Part shown: positions 7,688 to 16,084 of the stretch, piece after piece
How positions within the stretch are numbered: the stretch's first letter is position 1
Layout: each line of letters begins with the position of its first letter
NCBI GenBank assembly: GCA_964639255.1
Contig: CAZXDP010000014.1
Span: 1 to 48,470, forward strand
Direction of reading: 5' to 3'
Source: NZQO01 sp964639255
GTDB lineage: Bacteria > Bacteroidota > Bacteroidia > Flavobacteriales > Flavobacteriaceae
Length of the DNA stretch: 48,470 nt
The notes under the pieces: generated by a model
Database searches by the model: none
Seen by the model: only the letters and a program-made list of their open reading frames with translations
Told to the model about the DNA's origin: nothing
Position numbers and translations under genes: made by a program

Positions 7688-8638
7688 ATGAGATTTTTAG
7701 CAATTTTCATATGCTTGCCTTTTATCGCAATGGCCCAAACTACCTTCCAAAAGGCCGAGAAGCTCTTTGTGGAAGAACAGTTCAGTAAGGCAAAACCCTT
7801 GTTCTTGCAACATTTAAAAATGAACCCGGGCCACGAAAGAACCCGCGAGTACCTTGGCGATATCGCAGGATACGCAAAACAATGGGATACCGCGCTAACC
7901 TATTACAAGCCATTGGTAGAGGCCTATCCCAACAATGCCAACTATCATTTCAAGGTGGGTGGCGTTCTGGGGATGAAGGCTCTGGAAAACAAGCTCAAGG
8001 CCATAACATTAATAGACGACATCAAGCAGCATTTCGAAACCGCTGCCCGGCTAGACCCCAAGCATATCGAAGCCCGTTGGGCATTGGTAGAATTCTATAT
8101 GCAGTTGCCGGGTATCTTTGGCGGTAGCGAAAAAAAAGCACAACTGTATGCCCAACAGCTTCAGGACATCTCGCCCGTAGATGGGCACTTGGCCAAGGGG
8201 TATATCGCCGAGTATAACGAGGAGCCCCAAGAAGCCGAACGGCAGTACAAAAAGGCCATCGCGGTGGGCGGTTCGCCGCACACCTACGAGAAACTTACCC
8301 AGCATTACGAAAAGAACAACCAACCAAAACAAGCCTTGAAAACCGCTTCCCAATCGCTCAAAATACATAAGCGAAACCGTATCAACTATCAAATCGGGAA
8401 GATTGTCGCCCAATACAACCTCGACCCGCAGCAGGGCATTGCCGCGCTGCAGTCCTATATCGAGAACCACACCGTTCGAGACGGGGTGCCCAAGGACTGG
8501 GCCTATTACCGCCTTGCGCAGATTTACAAGAATTTGGGCGATAAGCGCCAAGCGCTCCAATGGATCGACAAGGCCCTGGCAGACCGGCCCTCCTTTGAGG
8601 AGGCCCAAGATGAAAAGCGAAAGATCCTCTCCCTATAA
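7688..8638 (+). CDS. Exported tetratricopeptide-repeat protein
   Basis: A 316-residue protein with a cleavable signal peptide (FLAIFICLPFIAMAQ) followed by TPR-like helix pairs along its length: EKLFVEEQFSKAKPLFLQHL, WDTALTYYKPLVEAYPNN, EAERQYKKAIAVGG, KQALKTASQSLKIHKRN and, at the end, GDKRQALQWIDKALADRPSF. It most likely acts as a periplasmic scaffold for protein-protein contacts. The partner is not evident. It lies 15 bases after the DUF4136 lipoprotein and ahead of the Mur ligase, from which it is separated by a structured repeat. Confidence 0.8.
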   Translation: MRFLAIFICLPFIAMAQTTFQKAEKLFVEEQFSKAKPLFLQHLKMNPGHERTREYLGDIAGYAKQWDTALTYYKPLVEAYPNNANYHFKVGGVLGMKALENKLKAITLIDDIKQHFETAARLDPKHIEARWALVEFYMQLPGIFGGSEKKAQLYAQQLQDISPVDGHLAKGYIAEYNEEPQEAERQYKKAIAVGGSPHTYEKLTQHYEKNNQPKQALKTASQSLKIHKRNRINYQIGKIVAQYNLDPQQGIAALQSYIENHTVRDGVPKDWAYYRLAQIYKNLGDKRQALQWIDKALADRPSFEEAQDEKRKILSL

Positions 8639-8652
8639 ACCGTTTTCCGAAG

Positions 8653-8725
8653 TTGGGCAATCCCGGCTCCGCTATCGCTTCGCCGGGCCGCGCTTTCGGC
8701 TGTAGTTTTGCCCGGCAAAAGCTAC
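8653..8725. repeat. GC-rich structured intergenic repeat
   Basis: This stretch has nested inverted repeats: GGGCAA (8655-8660) with TTGCCC (8708-8713), CCCGGC with GCCGGG inside it, and a compact hairpin at 8702-8725 (GTAG-TTTTGC-CCG-GCAAAA-g-CTAC). It is much richer in GC than other gaps in the window. The wording CGCTATCGCTT...CGCGCTTTCGGCTGTAG resembles dispersed repeats I recall from flavobacterial genomes. It may also help end transcription after the TPR gene. Confidence 0.45.
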
Positions 8726-8757
8726 GTGCCTCTATCGCTATTGCGTTTCAAAATCGA

Positions 8758-8765
8758 TATCTTTA
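8758..8765 (+). promoter_or_regulatory. Weak candidate -7 element of the Mur ligase gene
   Basis: TATCTTTA is one mismatch from TAnnTTTG and lies 18 bases before ATG 8784. The nearest upstream TTG (8741-8743) leaves a spacer of 14 bases, shorter than usual. Confidence 0.3.
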
Positions 8766-8783
8766 CAAAAATATACCATTAGT

Positions 8784-10145
8784 ATGCGCGTACACTTCAT
8801 TGCCATTGGCGGCAGCGCAATGCACAATCTAGCATTGGCATTGCACGAAAAGGGTTATCACGTAACCGGAAGCGACGATGAAATCTTCGAGCCCTCCAAA
8901 GGCAGGCTTCAGGCCAAAGGGTTGCTTCCCGAAGCCTACGGCTGGTTTCCTCAAAAAATTACGAACGACATCGATGCCGTAATCTTGGGAATGCACGCCA
9001 AGGAAGACAATCCAGAGCTCTTAAAGGCCAAGGAGCTTGAACTTACCATCTATTCCTATCCCGAATTTCTCTACGAGCAATCCAAAGACAAGACGAGAGT
9101 GGTTATTGGTGGTAGCCACGGCAAAACCACCATAACTTCCATGATTCTCCACGTAATGCATTACCATGGGAAAGATGTAGATTATATGGTAGGCGCCCAG
9201 TTGGAAGGTTTCGACACCATGGTGCGGCTTACCGATAAAAATGACTTTATCGTGCTGGAAGGTGACGAATACCTTTCTTCGCCCATAGACAGGCGTCCAA
9301 AGTTTCATCTGTACAAACCCAACATTGCACTGCTTAGCGGCATCGCGTGGGACCATATCAACGTATTCCCCACTTATGAGGATTATGTTGCGCAATTTTC
9401 GATTTTTCTAGACCAGATTACCCAGGGCGGCGTAATCGTATACAACGAGGAAGACGACGAAGTCGCTAAGATTGTAGGCCAGACATCGAACGCGATAAAG
9501 AAGTACCCGTACGGTACGCCAAACTATGATGTAGAGGCGGGCCAAACCCTTCTGGAAACCCCCGAGGGTCCCATGCCCATCGCTGTTTTTGGTGAGCACA
9601 ATTTGAACAACCTAGAGGGCGCCCGTTGGATTTGCCAATTAATGGGCATCGATGCAGACGATTTCTACGAAGCGATTGCCACTTTCAAAGGAGCCAGCAA
9701 GCGTTTGGAAAAAATTGCAGAGACATCAACCGCCGTGGCGTATAAGGATTACGCCCATTCGCCAAGTAAGGTTGCCGCGACCACCCGCGCGGTTAAGAAT
9801 CAATATCCAGAAATGCAGCTGCTAGCCTGCCTTGAACTGCATACCTATAGCAGCCTCAACCCAGAATTTCTCGAGCAGTATAAAGGTGCCTTAGATGCTG
9901 CCCATAGCGCCGTAGTGTTCTATTCGCCCCACGCGGTAATGATCAAGGGGCTAGAGGAGATCAAGCGCGAACAGATTTTTGAGGCTTTTGGAAGGGATGA
10001 CTTAACTGTTTTTACCAATCCTGCTGATTTCAAAACCTTTCTTTACAATCGGGATTTCACCAATACAGCCTTGCTTCTAATGAGCAGCGGTAACTACGGC
10101 GGGTTGGATTTTAATGAAGTAGGAGCCTTAATGAATACTAATTGA
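8784..10145 (+). CDS. mpl: UDP-N-acetylmuramate:murein tripeptide ligase-type Mur ligase
   Basis: Mpl reattaches the recycled tripeptide L-Ala-gamma-D-Glu-meso-DAP to UDP-MurNAc in the cytoplasm, so that wall fragments re-enter peptidoglycan synthesis. The 453-residue protein has the Mur N-terminal domain starting HFIAIGGSAMHNLALAL, the ATP-binding loop GSHGKTT at residues 110-116, VLEGDEY and then IALLSGIAWDHINVFPTY (the conserved Mur central-domain motif), and a C-terminal domain with YAHSPSKV. The GGSAM motif and the DH motif distinguish it from MurC at the level visible here. Flavobacterial copies are often annotated just as peptidoglycan synthetase, so the exact substrate is inferred from the family. 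radC follows two genes later. Confidence 0.88.
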   Translation: MRVHFIAIGGSAMHNLALALHEKGYHVTGSDDEIFEPSKGRLQAKGLLPEAYGWFPQKITNDIDAVILGMHAKEDNPELLKAKELELTIYSYPEFLYEQSKDKTRVVIGGSHGKTTITSMILHVMHYHGKDVDYMVGAQLEGFDTMVRLTDKNDFIVLEGDEYLSSPIDRRPKFHLYKPNIALLSGIAWDHINVFPTYEDYVAQFSIFLDQITQGGVIVYNEEDDEVAKIVGQTSNAIKKYPYGTPNYDVEAGQTLLETPEGPMPIAVFGEHNLNNLEGARWICQLMGIDADDFYEAIATFKGASKRLEKIAETSTAVAYKDYAHSPSKVAATTRAVKNQYPEMQLLACLELHTYSSLNPEFLEQYKGALDAAHSAVVFYSPHAVMIKGLEEIKREQIFEAFGRDDLTVFTNPADFKTFLYNRDFTNTALLLMSSGNYGGLDFNEVGALMNTN

Positions 10146-10189
10146 TTATGTAAATCGTTGTAGACTACAACCAATAAAAAAATAAAATT

Positions 10190-10843
10190 ATGAAGATTAA
10201 TAGTTTCATATGTGTTATAACGATTTTGGCCGTGATTGTAGGATGCTCAGAAGCTGAGAGTAATTCTGATAATTCGGATAATTCCAATTTCTACGCGCTC
10301 ACTGTGGGGAATAGTTGGACTTACGAATTTTTCCGTAGAGTTTCCGATACCGATGAGTTTGAAAGTATAGGTGTTACCGAGGTGGTGAAAATCATAGATG
10401 AAGTCCAGATTGACGGAGAAATTTATTATACTATCGAAAGCACCACGACGGGGAATGATAACAACTATTTTCCTTGTAACGAGAATGGAGTTGAATTATC
10501 TCGTGTTCGAGATTCGTTGGGGTATTTGATCAATGGCGATGGAAAAATATTGTTTTCCAAGCTGAATACAGATATTTACTTAATAGAAAGCAATGCCAAT
10601 AGTCCGAGTGTTTATGGGCAAATGATAGATTCACTTAATAATGTATCTGTGGCGGCAGGAGAATTTGTTTGCTTGCCGAATAGGCAATTTGCCATAAACC
10701 CGAGTAATTCTCAAGAGTTTCCGGGTAATGATTATAAATTTCGCGCAGACGGGGTGGGGGAGATTTTACGATATTACTCTTTTGCATTTCAAACAACGCA
10801 TTCTTGGGAAAAACGATTAACTAGTTATTCTCTACAGGAATAA
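10190..10843 (+). CDS. Lipoprotein of unknown function
   Basis: A 217-residue protein I do not recognise. A signal peptide ends at Cys19 (VIVGC). The next residues are acidic and polar (SEAESNSDNSDNSN), as seen in surface-exported lipoproteins of Bacteroidota. The body contains LTVGNSWTYEFF, which recalls the start of several small Bacteroidota lipoproteins, then a region rich in short beta-type strands and ending SFAFQTTHSWEKRLTSYSLQE. It has a low-GC, serine- and asparagine-rich composition. It follows mpl by 44 bases and may be read from the same transcript, but nothing links it to wall recycling. Confidence 0.65.
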   Translation: MKINSFICVITILAVIVGCSEAESNSDNSDNSNFYALTVGNSWTYEFFRRVSDTDEFESIGVTEVVKIIDEVQIDGEIYYTIESTTTGNDNNYFPCNENGVELSRVRDSLGYLINGDGKILFSKLNTDIYLIESNANSPSVYGQMIDSLNNVSVAAGEFVCLPNRQFAINPSNSQEFPGNDYKFRADGVGEILRYYSFAFQTTHSWEKRLTSYSLQE

Positions 10844-10858
10844 CAATATCGCTAGCGT

Positions 10859-11308
10859 TTAGACTCCAAACTGCCGTAAGTGATGGTCCATGTGCTTGTA
10901 CTGCATTTGGCCCCATTGCGCCGTAGTAAAGTTTCCAAAGGCTGGGTGCTCCGGCCAATCGTAGGCAGTACCTTTCGCATGGAAATCTTGCATTAGGTCC
11001 AATAACTTGGCTTTTTCCTTTTCAAAATCCTTTGCGTTGGTCACCCTAAATTGTTTGGCGGTAGGGAGGTTTTGTTTCCACGGTGTATCGTTATAAAGAC
11101 TTTTCTTGAATCTTTTAAAGAGCATTCGCATAAACATGTTAGGTCGCTTGAGATCACTTTTGCCCAACGGTACTTCAAAGGCCTTTTGACAGTGGTGCAT
11201 CATCTGGGCGGGGTTCATACGGCCCCACCTTGGCGTTTGGTCTGCATCAAGAGCTTCCAATCTATTTCTTATTTCAGTATAGGGTTCCGTATCGAATAGC
11301 GATTTCAT
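10859..11308 (-). CDS. DUF1569 domain protein
   Basis: A 149-residue soluble protein of the DUF1569 family, whose members are thought to adopt a DinB-like four-helix fold. Features are WGRMNPAQMMHHCQKAFEVPLG near residues 28-50 and the C-terminal FGNFTTAQWGQMQYKHMDHHLRQFGV. The two histidine pairs (MMHHC and MDHHLRQF) sit where DinB proteins bind a metal. No function is established. It is monocistronic, divergent from radC, and ends 15 bases from the convergent lipoprotein gene. Confidence 0.78.
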   Translation of the reverse strand: MKSLFDTEPYTEIRNRLEALDADQTPRWGRMNPAQMMHHCQKAFEVPLGKSDLKRPNMFMRMLFKRFKKSLYNDTPWKQNLPTAKQFRVTNAKDFEKEKAKLLDLMQDFHAKGTAYDWPEHPAFGNFTTAQWGQMQYKHMDHHLRQFGV

Positions 11309-11354
11309 AATCGGACAATTTTTAAAGTATTAGGGGAAGTTCTATTTCCTGATT

Positions 11355-11376
11355 TAAAGATACATCATTATCTTTA
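11355..11376. promoter_or_regulatory. Mirror-symmetric -7 boxes between the DUF1569 gene and radC
   Basis: TAAAGATA (11355-11362), CATCAT, TATCTTTA (11369-11376) is a perfect 8-base inverted repeat with a 6-base spacer. Each arm, read outward, is TATCTTTA, one mismatch from the TAnnTTTG promoter box. One arm points to radC (start 16 bases further), the other to the DUF1569 gene (start 46 bases further). It could be two divergent promoters or a protein-binding palindrome. Confidence 0.4.
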
Positions 11377-11392
11377 GTGAAAACGAATCGCC

Positions 11393-12091
11393 TTGGAAGA
11401 ATATAGTACCTCCTTTTCCATTAAGCAATGGAGCGAAGACGACCGCCCCCGGGAAAAGCTTTTGTCGAAGGGTCGCGCCGCTTTAAGTGATGCAGAGCTT
11501 ATTGCCATCCTTATAGGATCTGGAAGCCGAAACGAAAGTGCTGTAGCGCTTAGTAAGCGAATATTGGCATCGGTAGGCAATAATTTGCAGGAACTTGGCA
11601 AGCTCGACATAAAAGATTTAATGCAATTTAAGGGTATTGGCGAAGCCAAGGCAATTGGTATTGCGGCTGCCTTGGAACTGGGCCGAAGGCGAAGGGCCGG
11701 AGAGGCTCTGGATCGTAAAAAAATTAATTCCAGCAGCGCCGTATTCGAACTGATGCAACCCGTTATTGGTGAACTGCCGCACGAAGAGTTCTGGATAGTG
11801 TATCTAAACAACTCAAACAAGGTGTTGCAAACGTCACAACTCAGTAAAGGAGGAATCACCGGTACACTGGTAGACGTGCGGTTGGCGTTCAAGAATGCCC
11901 TGCAATTGGGCGCCGTCGCCATAATCTTGGCCCACAACCATCCCAGTGGCACCCTGAAGCCCAGCCAAAGCGATATCGATCTTACCAAAAAGTTGAAAAC
12001 TGCTGGAGACAGTCTGGATATAAAAGTTCTCGACCATCTTATTATTACTGAAAATGCCTACTTTAGCTTTGCCGATGAATCTATGCTGTAG
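11393..12091 (+). CDS. radC: RadC family JAB-domain protein, TTG start
   Basis: The 232-residue protein has an N-terminal helix-hairpin-helix region (MQFKGIGEAKAIGIAAALELG) and a C-terminal JAB/JAMM domain with the metal motif AHNHPSGTLKPSQSDIDLTKKL. The family was once linked to DNA repair, but its real role is unsettled; the JAMM motif suggests a metallo-hydrolase. Initiation must be at TTG 11393: a stop codon lies in frame at 11378-11380, there is no ATG before the conserved domain, and the protein then reads MEEYSTSFSIKQWSEDDRPREKL, the normal family N-terminus. The next gene starts seven bases after the stop. Confidence 0.92.
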   Translation: MEEYSTSFSIKQWSEDDRPREKLLSKGRAALSDAELIAILIGSGSRNESAVALSKRILASVGNNLQELGKLDIKDLMQFKGIGEAKAIGIAAALELGRRRRAGEALDRKKINSSSAVFELMQPVIGELPHEEFWIVYLNNSNKVLQTSQLSKGGITGTLVDVRLAFKNALQLGAVAIILAHNHPSGTLKPSQSDIDLTKKLKTAGDSLDIKVLDHLIITENAYFSFADESML

Positions 12092-12097
12092 CCTTTT

Positions 12098-13396
12098 ATG
12101 CTTTTAGTCTATACCCAAAAAATAACCCCGCGACTTACCTATATCTTCAAACATATGTGTACGCGAATCTTGGGTATTGAAGTAGGCTTTACCTCGGTTA
12201 TCGAAGAGTTGATCGCCTATAACGGGGCCAAGTTATCGTACGGGAAACAGCCCATGGGGAACGAGCTATTTGTTCAGAGTCATGGACTGCTGACCCAGCA
12301 AGGTATTGAGAGTATCGACATAACCGTGAAGCCTTGGGACGAGACAATCGGTTTCTTTTCCGTTTCGGAGAAAAGCGCCCTTCCGTTTGATATTTTCGCT
12401 GCGGGTTTTTATTTACTGAGCAGGTACGAAGAATACCTGCCCCACGTAAAAGATGAATTGGGGCGCTATCCTGCCTCAGAGAGCCTGGGGTATCGAGAGG
12501 GATTCTTAGAACGACCGGTAATAGATGTTTGGGCCTATCGCTTTAAGGAAATTTTACAGGAAACCTTTCCGGAGGCCCTTAACTTTCCTGCAAAATCGAT
12601 GACATATCACTCGGTTATCGCCGCAAAGCAACCCTTTGCGTACCAGCAAAAAGGGTTTTTTAGGTCGTTTGTGGGCTTTATTGGCGACCTGTTGCAGTTA
12701 CGGTTTCGCGAGCTGGCCTTGCGCGCACAGGTGCTTTTGCATATGCGGCGGGATCCCTATGATACGTTTCGGTGGATCATCAAGATTTCAAAGAAGTCCA
12801 AGGCCAAACTATCGGTTTTTTTCCTGTTGGGAGATTCGCCCGTTTTTGACGAAAGCCTGAATACGCATCGGCAAAAATTTAAGTTGCTTATAAAATATGT
12901 AGGCGATTATAAGGAGGTAGGGCTCCTGTTTTCGTATAAGTCGCTGCAAGACTACCCAGTGCTGAAGTTGGAAAAGCAGCGAATGGAGGAGATCGTGAAC
13001 CGTTCGTTACAGAGTTCCATGAATACCGATTATCTTGTAGATTTGCCAGATGTTTATCGTAATTTAATAGAGCTGGAAGTAGTTCGCGATTTCACTATGG
13101 TGTATGAAGGAACGCCCGGTTTTAGAGCGGGTACCTGTACCCCTTTCCTCTTCTATGATTTGGATTATGATATCAAAACGCCATTGCAGGTCCATCCCTT
13201 GGCTGTGACAGCAACCGCCTTAGAGCCCTTGCACGAGGCAGCGGCCATCGAGAAGGTGGACGACCTCCTGCAGGCGGTATCGCAGGTTCAGGGAACATTT
13301 TCGATGGTGTTCAGCAATGTACATTTTGCCTTTGATAGGGAAAGAAACAAAACTTGGAGAAAGCTGTTTTCCGAAAAACTACAGCAATATGACTAA
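12098..13396 (+). CDS. DUF7033/polysaccharide deacetylase-like protein, probably catalytically altered
   Basis: A 432-residue flavobacterial protein with an N-terminal DUF7033-type region (LLVYTQKITPRLTYIFKHM) and a NodB-like C-terminal half. Active relatives, as I remember them, carry a DID motif before AYAY, an IHPSY motif and a C-terminal WHNE. Here the equivalent positions read SVIAAK before PFAY (residues 172-177), GLLFSY (275-280) and VFSNVH (404-409), so the metal-binding Asp and His residues appear to be lost, while HMRRDPYDTF, FFLLGD and GFRAGTCTPF are kept. It may be a carbohydrate-binding or regulatory pseudoenzyme. It overlaps the next gene by eight bases, indicating translational coupling. 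The reading frame is intact. Confidence 0.75.
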   Translation: MLLVYTQKITPRLTYIFKHMCTRILGIEVGFTSVIEELIAYNGAKLSYGKQPMGNELFVQSHGLLTQQGIESIDITVKPWDETIGFFSVSEKSALPFDIFAAGFYLLSRYEEYLPHVKDELGRYPASESLGYREGFLERPVIDVWAYRFKEILQETFPEALNFPAKSMTYHSVIAAKQPFAYQQKGFFRSFVGFIGDLLQLRFRELALRAQVLLHMRRDPYDTFRWIIKISKKSKAKLSVFFLLGDSPVFDESLNTHRQKFKLLIKYVGDYKEVGLLFSYKSLQDYPVLKLEKQRMEEIVNRSLQSSMNTDYLVDLPDVYRNLIELEVVRDFTMVYEGTPGFRAGTCTPFLFYDLDYDIKTPLQVHPLAVTATALEPLHEAAAIEKVDDLLQAVSQVQGTFSMVFSNVHFAFDRERNKTWRKLFSEKLQQYD

Positions 13397-14078
13397 TGTG
13401 AAGATTACCGATATATTTTTTGATCTGGATCATACGCTTTGGGATTTCGACCGGAATTCCAAGACCGCGTTTCACCGTGTGTTCGAAAAGCATAGGGTGA
13501 CGGTGCCCATTTCAGAATTTATCGAGGTTTACGAACCCATTAATTTAAAATATTGGAAACTGTTTCGGGAAGAACGGGTAAGTAAGCAGGAGCTTCGCCG
13601 GGGTAGGCTCATCGAAGCCTTTGCCGCACTTAAGCGTACGCTTCCCTTAGCCGAAATCGATGCGCTGGCAGTTTCTTATATTGAAGAGTTGCCCGTAGAC
13701 AACCATTTGTTTGAAGGAGCGATAGAGGTGCTCGAATATCTTAAACCAAAATACCAGCTACACATCATTACCAATGGGTTTCGCGAGGTACAGCATATCA
13801 AACTAAAAAATAGCGGCATACAATCTTTTTTCAACACGATTACTACTTCTGAAGAGGTAGGCGTTAAAAAGCCCAATGTTCTGGTTTTCGAGAATGCCTT
13901 GGCGAAGGCGGGAACGCGGCCCCAGACCAGCCTAATGATTGGCGACAGTTTGGAGGCAGATATACAAGGCGCCGAAAAAGCGGGAATGCACACGCTCTTC
14001 TATAACTACCGAAAGGAAGCGGTAGCTCCAACCTATAGAAATGTCGCCCATCTTCTTGAAATAAAAAACTACCTCTGA
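13389..14078 (+). CDS. YjjG-family HAD pyrimidine nucleotide phosphatase
   Basis: A 229-residue HAD-superfamily hydrolase. Motif I FFDLDHTLWDFDRN holds the nucleophile Asp11 and acid/base Asp13. Motif II is IITNG, motif III is GVKKPN and motif IV is LMIGDSLEADIQGA. The DHTLWDF form of motif I and the length fit YjjG/YfnB, which dephosphorylates non-canonical pyrimidine nucleotides as house-cleaning in the cytoplasm. ATG 13389 was chosen because it lies just before motif I and overlaps the preceding gene by eight bases, a normal coupled arrangement. A longer reading from 13317 would lie inside that gene. Confidence 0.88.
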   Translation: MTNVKITDIFFDLDHTLWDFDRNSKTAFHRVFEKHRVTVPISEFIEVYEPINLKYWKLFREERVSKQELRRGRLIEAFAALKRTLPLAEIDALAVSYIEELPVDNHLFEGAIEVLEYLKPKYQLHIITNGFREVQHIKLKNSGIQSFFNTITTSEEVGVKKPNVLVFENALAKAGTRPQTSLMIGDSLEADIQGAEKAGMHTLFYNYRKEAVAPTYRNVAHLLEIKNYL

Positions 14079-14106
14079 ACCATACTAAAGGCATTTTAAA
14101 CCCGTT

Positions 14107-14676
14107 ATGAAATCGCCTAATCCCCAGATCATGAAAATTTGCACACTATGGCTTACCGCTGCCTGCACAGCAGTCTTTCTTACGAGCAGTTGTGTACGCG
14201 ATACCGATTTTGACCAAGCAGAGGATATTGCCCTTACGCCTGTTGTAGAGCTTAATTTGATATATTTCAATCTTCCTGCCTCCGAGTTCTATGATGAGAT
14301 TTCATCGACCCCGCGGCTTACGGTAAGCGATACCACCGAGATTGATTTTTTGGATGATAGCTCCCTTCAGGAATCATTACAGCGGGCCGAATTCTATTTT
14401 AAGTTTACGAACAGCATACCTCGTGAGTTCCAGGTAGATTTTGAGTTTCTGAGTGAAATGAACGATACCACTTATGTGGCAAATACGCGCGTTCAAGCGG
14501 GAACCATAAGCGCCCCCATTGTAACCGAGTTCATCGAGAATGTCGAGGGCCCCGATATTTTGGAACTTACCCAAGCCAATAAAGTAGTGGTCAAGGTGAC
14601 CATCCCATCAGCGAACCAGAATCTGGAGGGCGAACTCAACTTGCAGTCTAAAACTACCTACTACCCGGAGTACTAA
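14107..14676 (+). CDS. Lipoprotein of unknown function ahead of a DUF5723 gene
   Basis: A 189-residue lipoprotein with lipobox FLTSSC. The lipidated Cys is residue 29 from ATG 14107, or 21 from the internal ATG 14131, which gives a more usual signal peptide length. The mature part is acidic with a beta-rich pattern (ALTPVVELNLIYFNLPASEFYD, FEFLSEMNDTTYVANTRV). No named domain is recognised. Only four bases separate it from the next gene, which itself overlaps the third, so these three are one operon. A joint envelope task is the reasonable inference. Confidence 0.7.
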   Translation: MKSPNPQIMKICTLWLTAACTAVFLTSSCVRDTDFDQAEDIALTPVVELNLIYFNLPASEFYDEISSTPRLTVSDTTEIDFLDDSSLQESLQRAEFYFKFTNSIPREFQVDFEFLSEMNDTTYVANTRVQAGTISAPIVTEFIENVEGPDILELTQANKVVVKVTIPSANQNLEGELNLQSKTTYYPEY

Positions 14677-14680
14677 TACT

Positions 14681-16084
14681 ATGCGCATTCTTCTTTTTTC
14701 ACTTTTTACCCTTTGGGCCGGCATTTTATTTTCCCAAAACAAACAGCTGCTTTATGGATTTAGGGAAATTCCGCAATCATTATTGGTAAATCCTGGGGTG
14801 GAAGTACCCCAGAAAGCTCATTTTGGAATCCCATTCCTCTCGCAAATTCACTTAAGTGGTGGCGCTTCGGGTGTAACAGTCTTCGATATATTTGGTGAAT
14901 CGAGCGTAGATATCAACACGAGGATACGCAATAAGATCTTTGAAATGGAGGATACCGATTTCTTTACGGTGAATCAACAGCTTGAGATCATCAACTTCGG
15001 GTGGCGTTCCAAAAAAGAGATATACTTCTCTGGCGGGGTGTACCAAGAGTTCGATTTCATAAGTTATTTTCCTAGAGATCTGGCTATTTTGGCGTGGGAA
15101 GGAAACAGAGATTACCTAAATTATAAGTTCGACTTGGGGCAAGTTAGCACAATGGGAGATGTATTCACCGTCTACCATTTTGGAGCCAATAAGAAAATAG
15201 GCAAAAGACTTACCTTGGGTGCACGGGCGAAAATTTACTCGAGCATTGCCAGTTTTCGAAGTGTTGATAATAGGGGAACCTTTGAGACACGATTGGGCGA
15301 TGGCGACGTAAATATTTACGAGCATATTTTGAGCAACGTAAATATACAGGTGGAAACTTCGAACGTGGCCGATTTGGATGAAGGATCTGTAGTAAGCAAG
15401 GTGCTGGGCCGCGCTTTTTTGGGCGGTAACCTTGGGTTGGGTGTCGATCTAGGGGCTACCTATGCCATTTCAGAATCGTTTACGGCAAGTGCTAGTGTAT
15501 TGGACCTTGGGATGATTTTCCATACCAAGAATGTAGAGGTGTATCGCGCCAGTGGCGATTATACCTTAGACGGTATCGAGCTTATATTTCCTCCATTGGC
15601 GAATAGCCAAGGCACATTACCTTATTACGACGATCTTGAAGACGAAATAGAACGAGAAATACCTATCGATACGCTCACCGGCCGCTATTCGCAGCTGCGA
15701 CCCTTGAAATTGAATGGCAGTCTTCAGTATAATTTCGGCAATCTTGTAGGCCGTGGCGGACCTTGCGATTGTCTGAATATGGGAGAAATTGCAAAAACAG
15801 ATCAGGCCCTGGGAATGCAGTTGTTCGCTATGACGAGGCCTAAGGGCATGCAAATGGCAGCAACCCTGTTCTATTATCGCCGAATATGGGATTTTTTGAG
15901 TGCCAAAGCAACCTACACTATAGATCCCTATATAAATAGCAATGTGGGACTGGGTGTCTCCAGCCAGTTCGGGAAGGTTCAGTTTTACATAGCGGCCGAT
16001 AATTTGTTGCGCTATGGAAACATCGCCAAGGCAAATAACGTATCTTTACAGCTGGGCGTTAATCTAAAAATAGACGAAGAATGA
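14681..16084 (+). CDS. DUF5723 family outer-membrane protein
   Basis: A 467-residue exported protein (signal peptide LLFSLFTLWAGILFSQ). It begins with KQLLYGFREIPQSLLVNPGVEVPQK-type sequence and goes on with many alternating-hydrophobic strands (GVYQEFDFISYF, RLTLGARAKIYSSI, LGVDLGATYAI, NVGLGVSSQFGKVQFYIAADNLLRYG). This agrees with DUF5723, a family of outer-membrane beta-barrel type proteins in Bacteroidota related in style to PorP-like proteins. It ends KIDEE rather than with the usual aromatic residue, so the fold is inferred from family and pattern. It is the second gene of a tight three-gene operon and overlaps the third by ATGA. Confidence 0.8.
   Translation: MRILLFSLFTLWAGILFSQNKQLLYGFREIPQSLLVNPGVEVPQKAHFGIPFLSQIHLSGGASGVTVFDIFGESSVDINTRIRNKIFEMEDTDFFTVNQQLEIINFGWRSKKEIYFSGGVYQEFDFISYFPRDLAILAWEGNRDYLNYKFDLGQVSTMGDVFTVYHFGANKKIGKRLTLGARAKIYSSIASFRSVDNRGTFETRLGDGDVNIYEHILSNVNIQVETSNVADLDEGSVVSKVLGRAFLGGNLGLGVDLGATYAISESFTASASVLDLGMIFHTKNVEVYRASGDYTLDGIELIFPPLANSQGTLPYYDDLEDEIEREIPIDTLTGRYSQLRPLKLNGSLQYNFGNLVGRGGPCDCLNMGEIAKTDQALGMQLFAMTRPKGMQMAATLFYYRRIWDFLSAKATYTIDPYINSNVGLGVSSQFGKVQFYIAADNLLRYGNIAKANNVSLQLGVNLKIDEE

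Noticed and set aside
8051..8608. Open reading frame of 185 codons on the minus strand
   Set aside because: Entirely antisense to the TPR protein, which has a signal peptide and repeat pattern; no family recognised in the antisense product.
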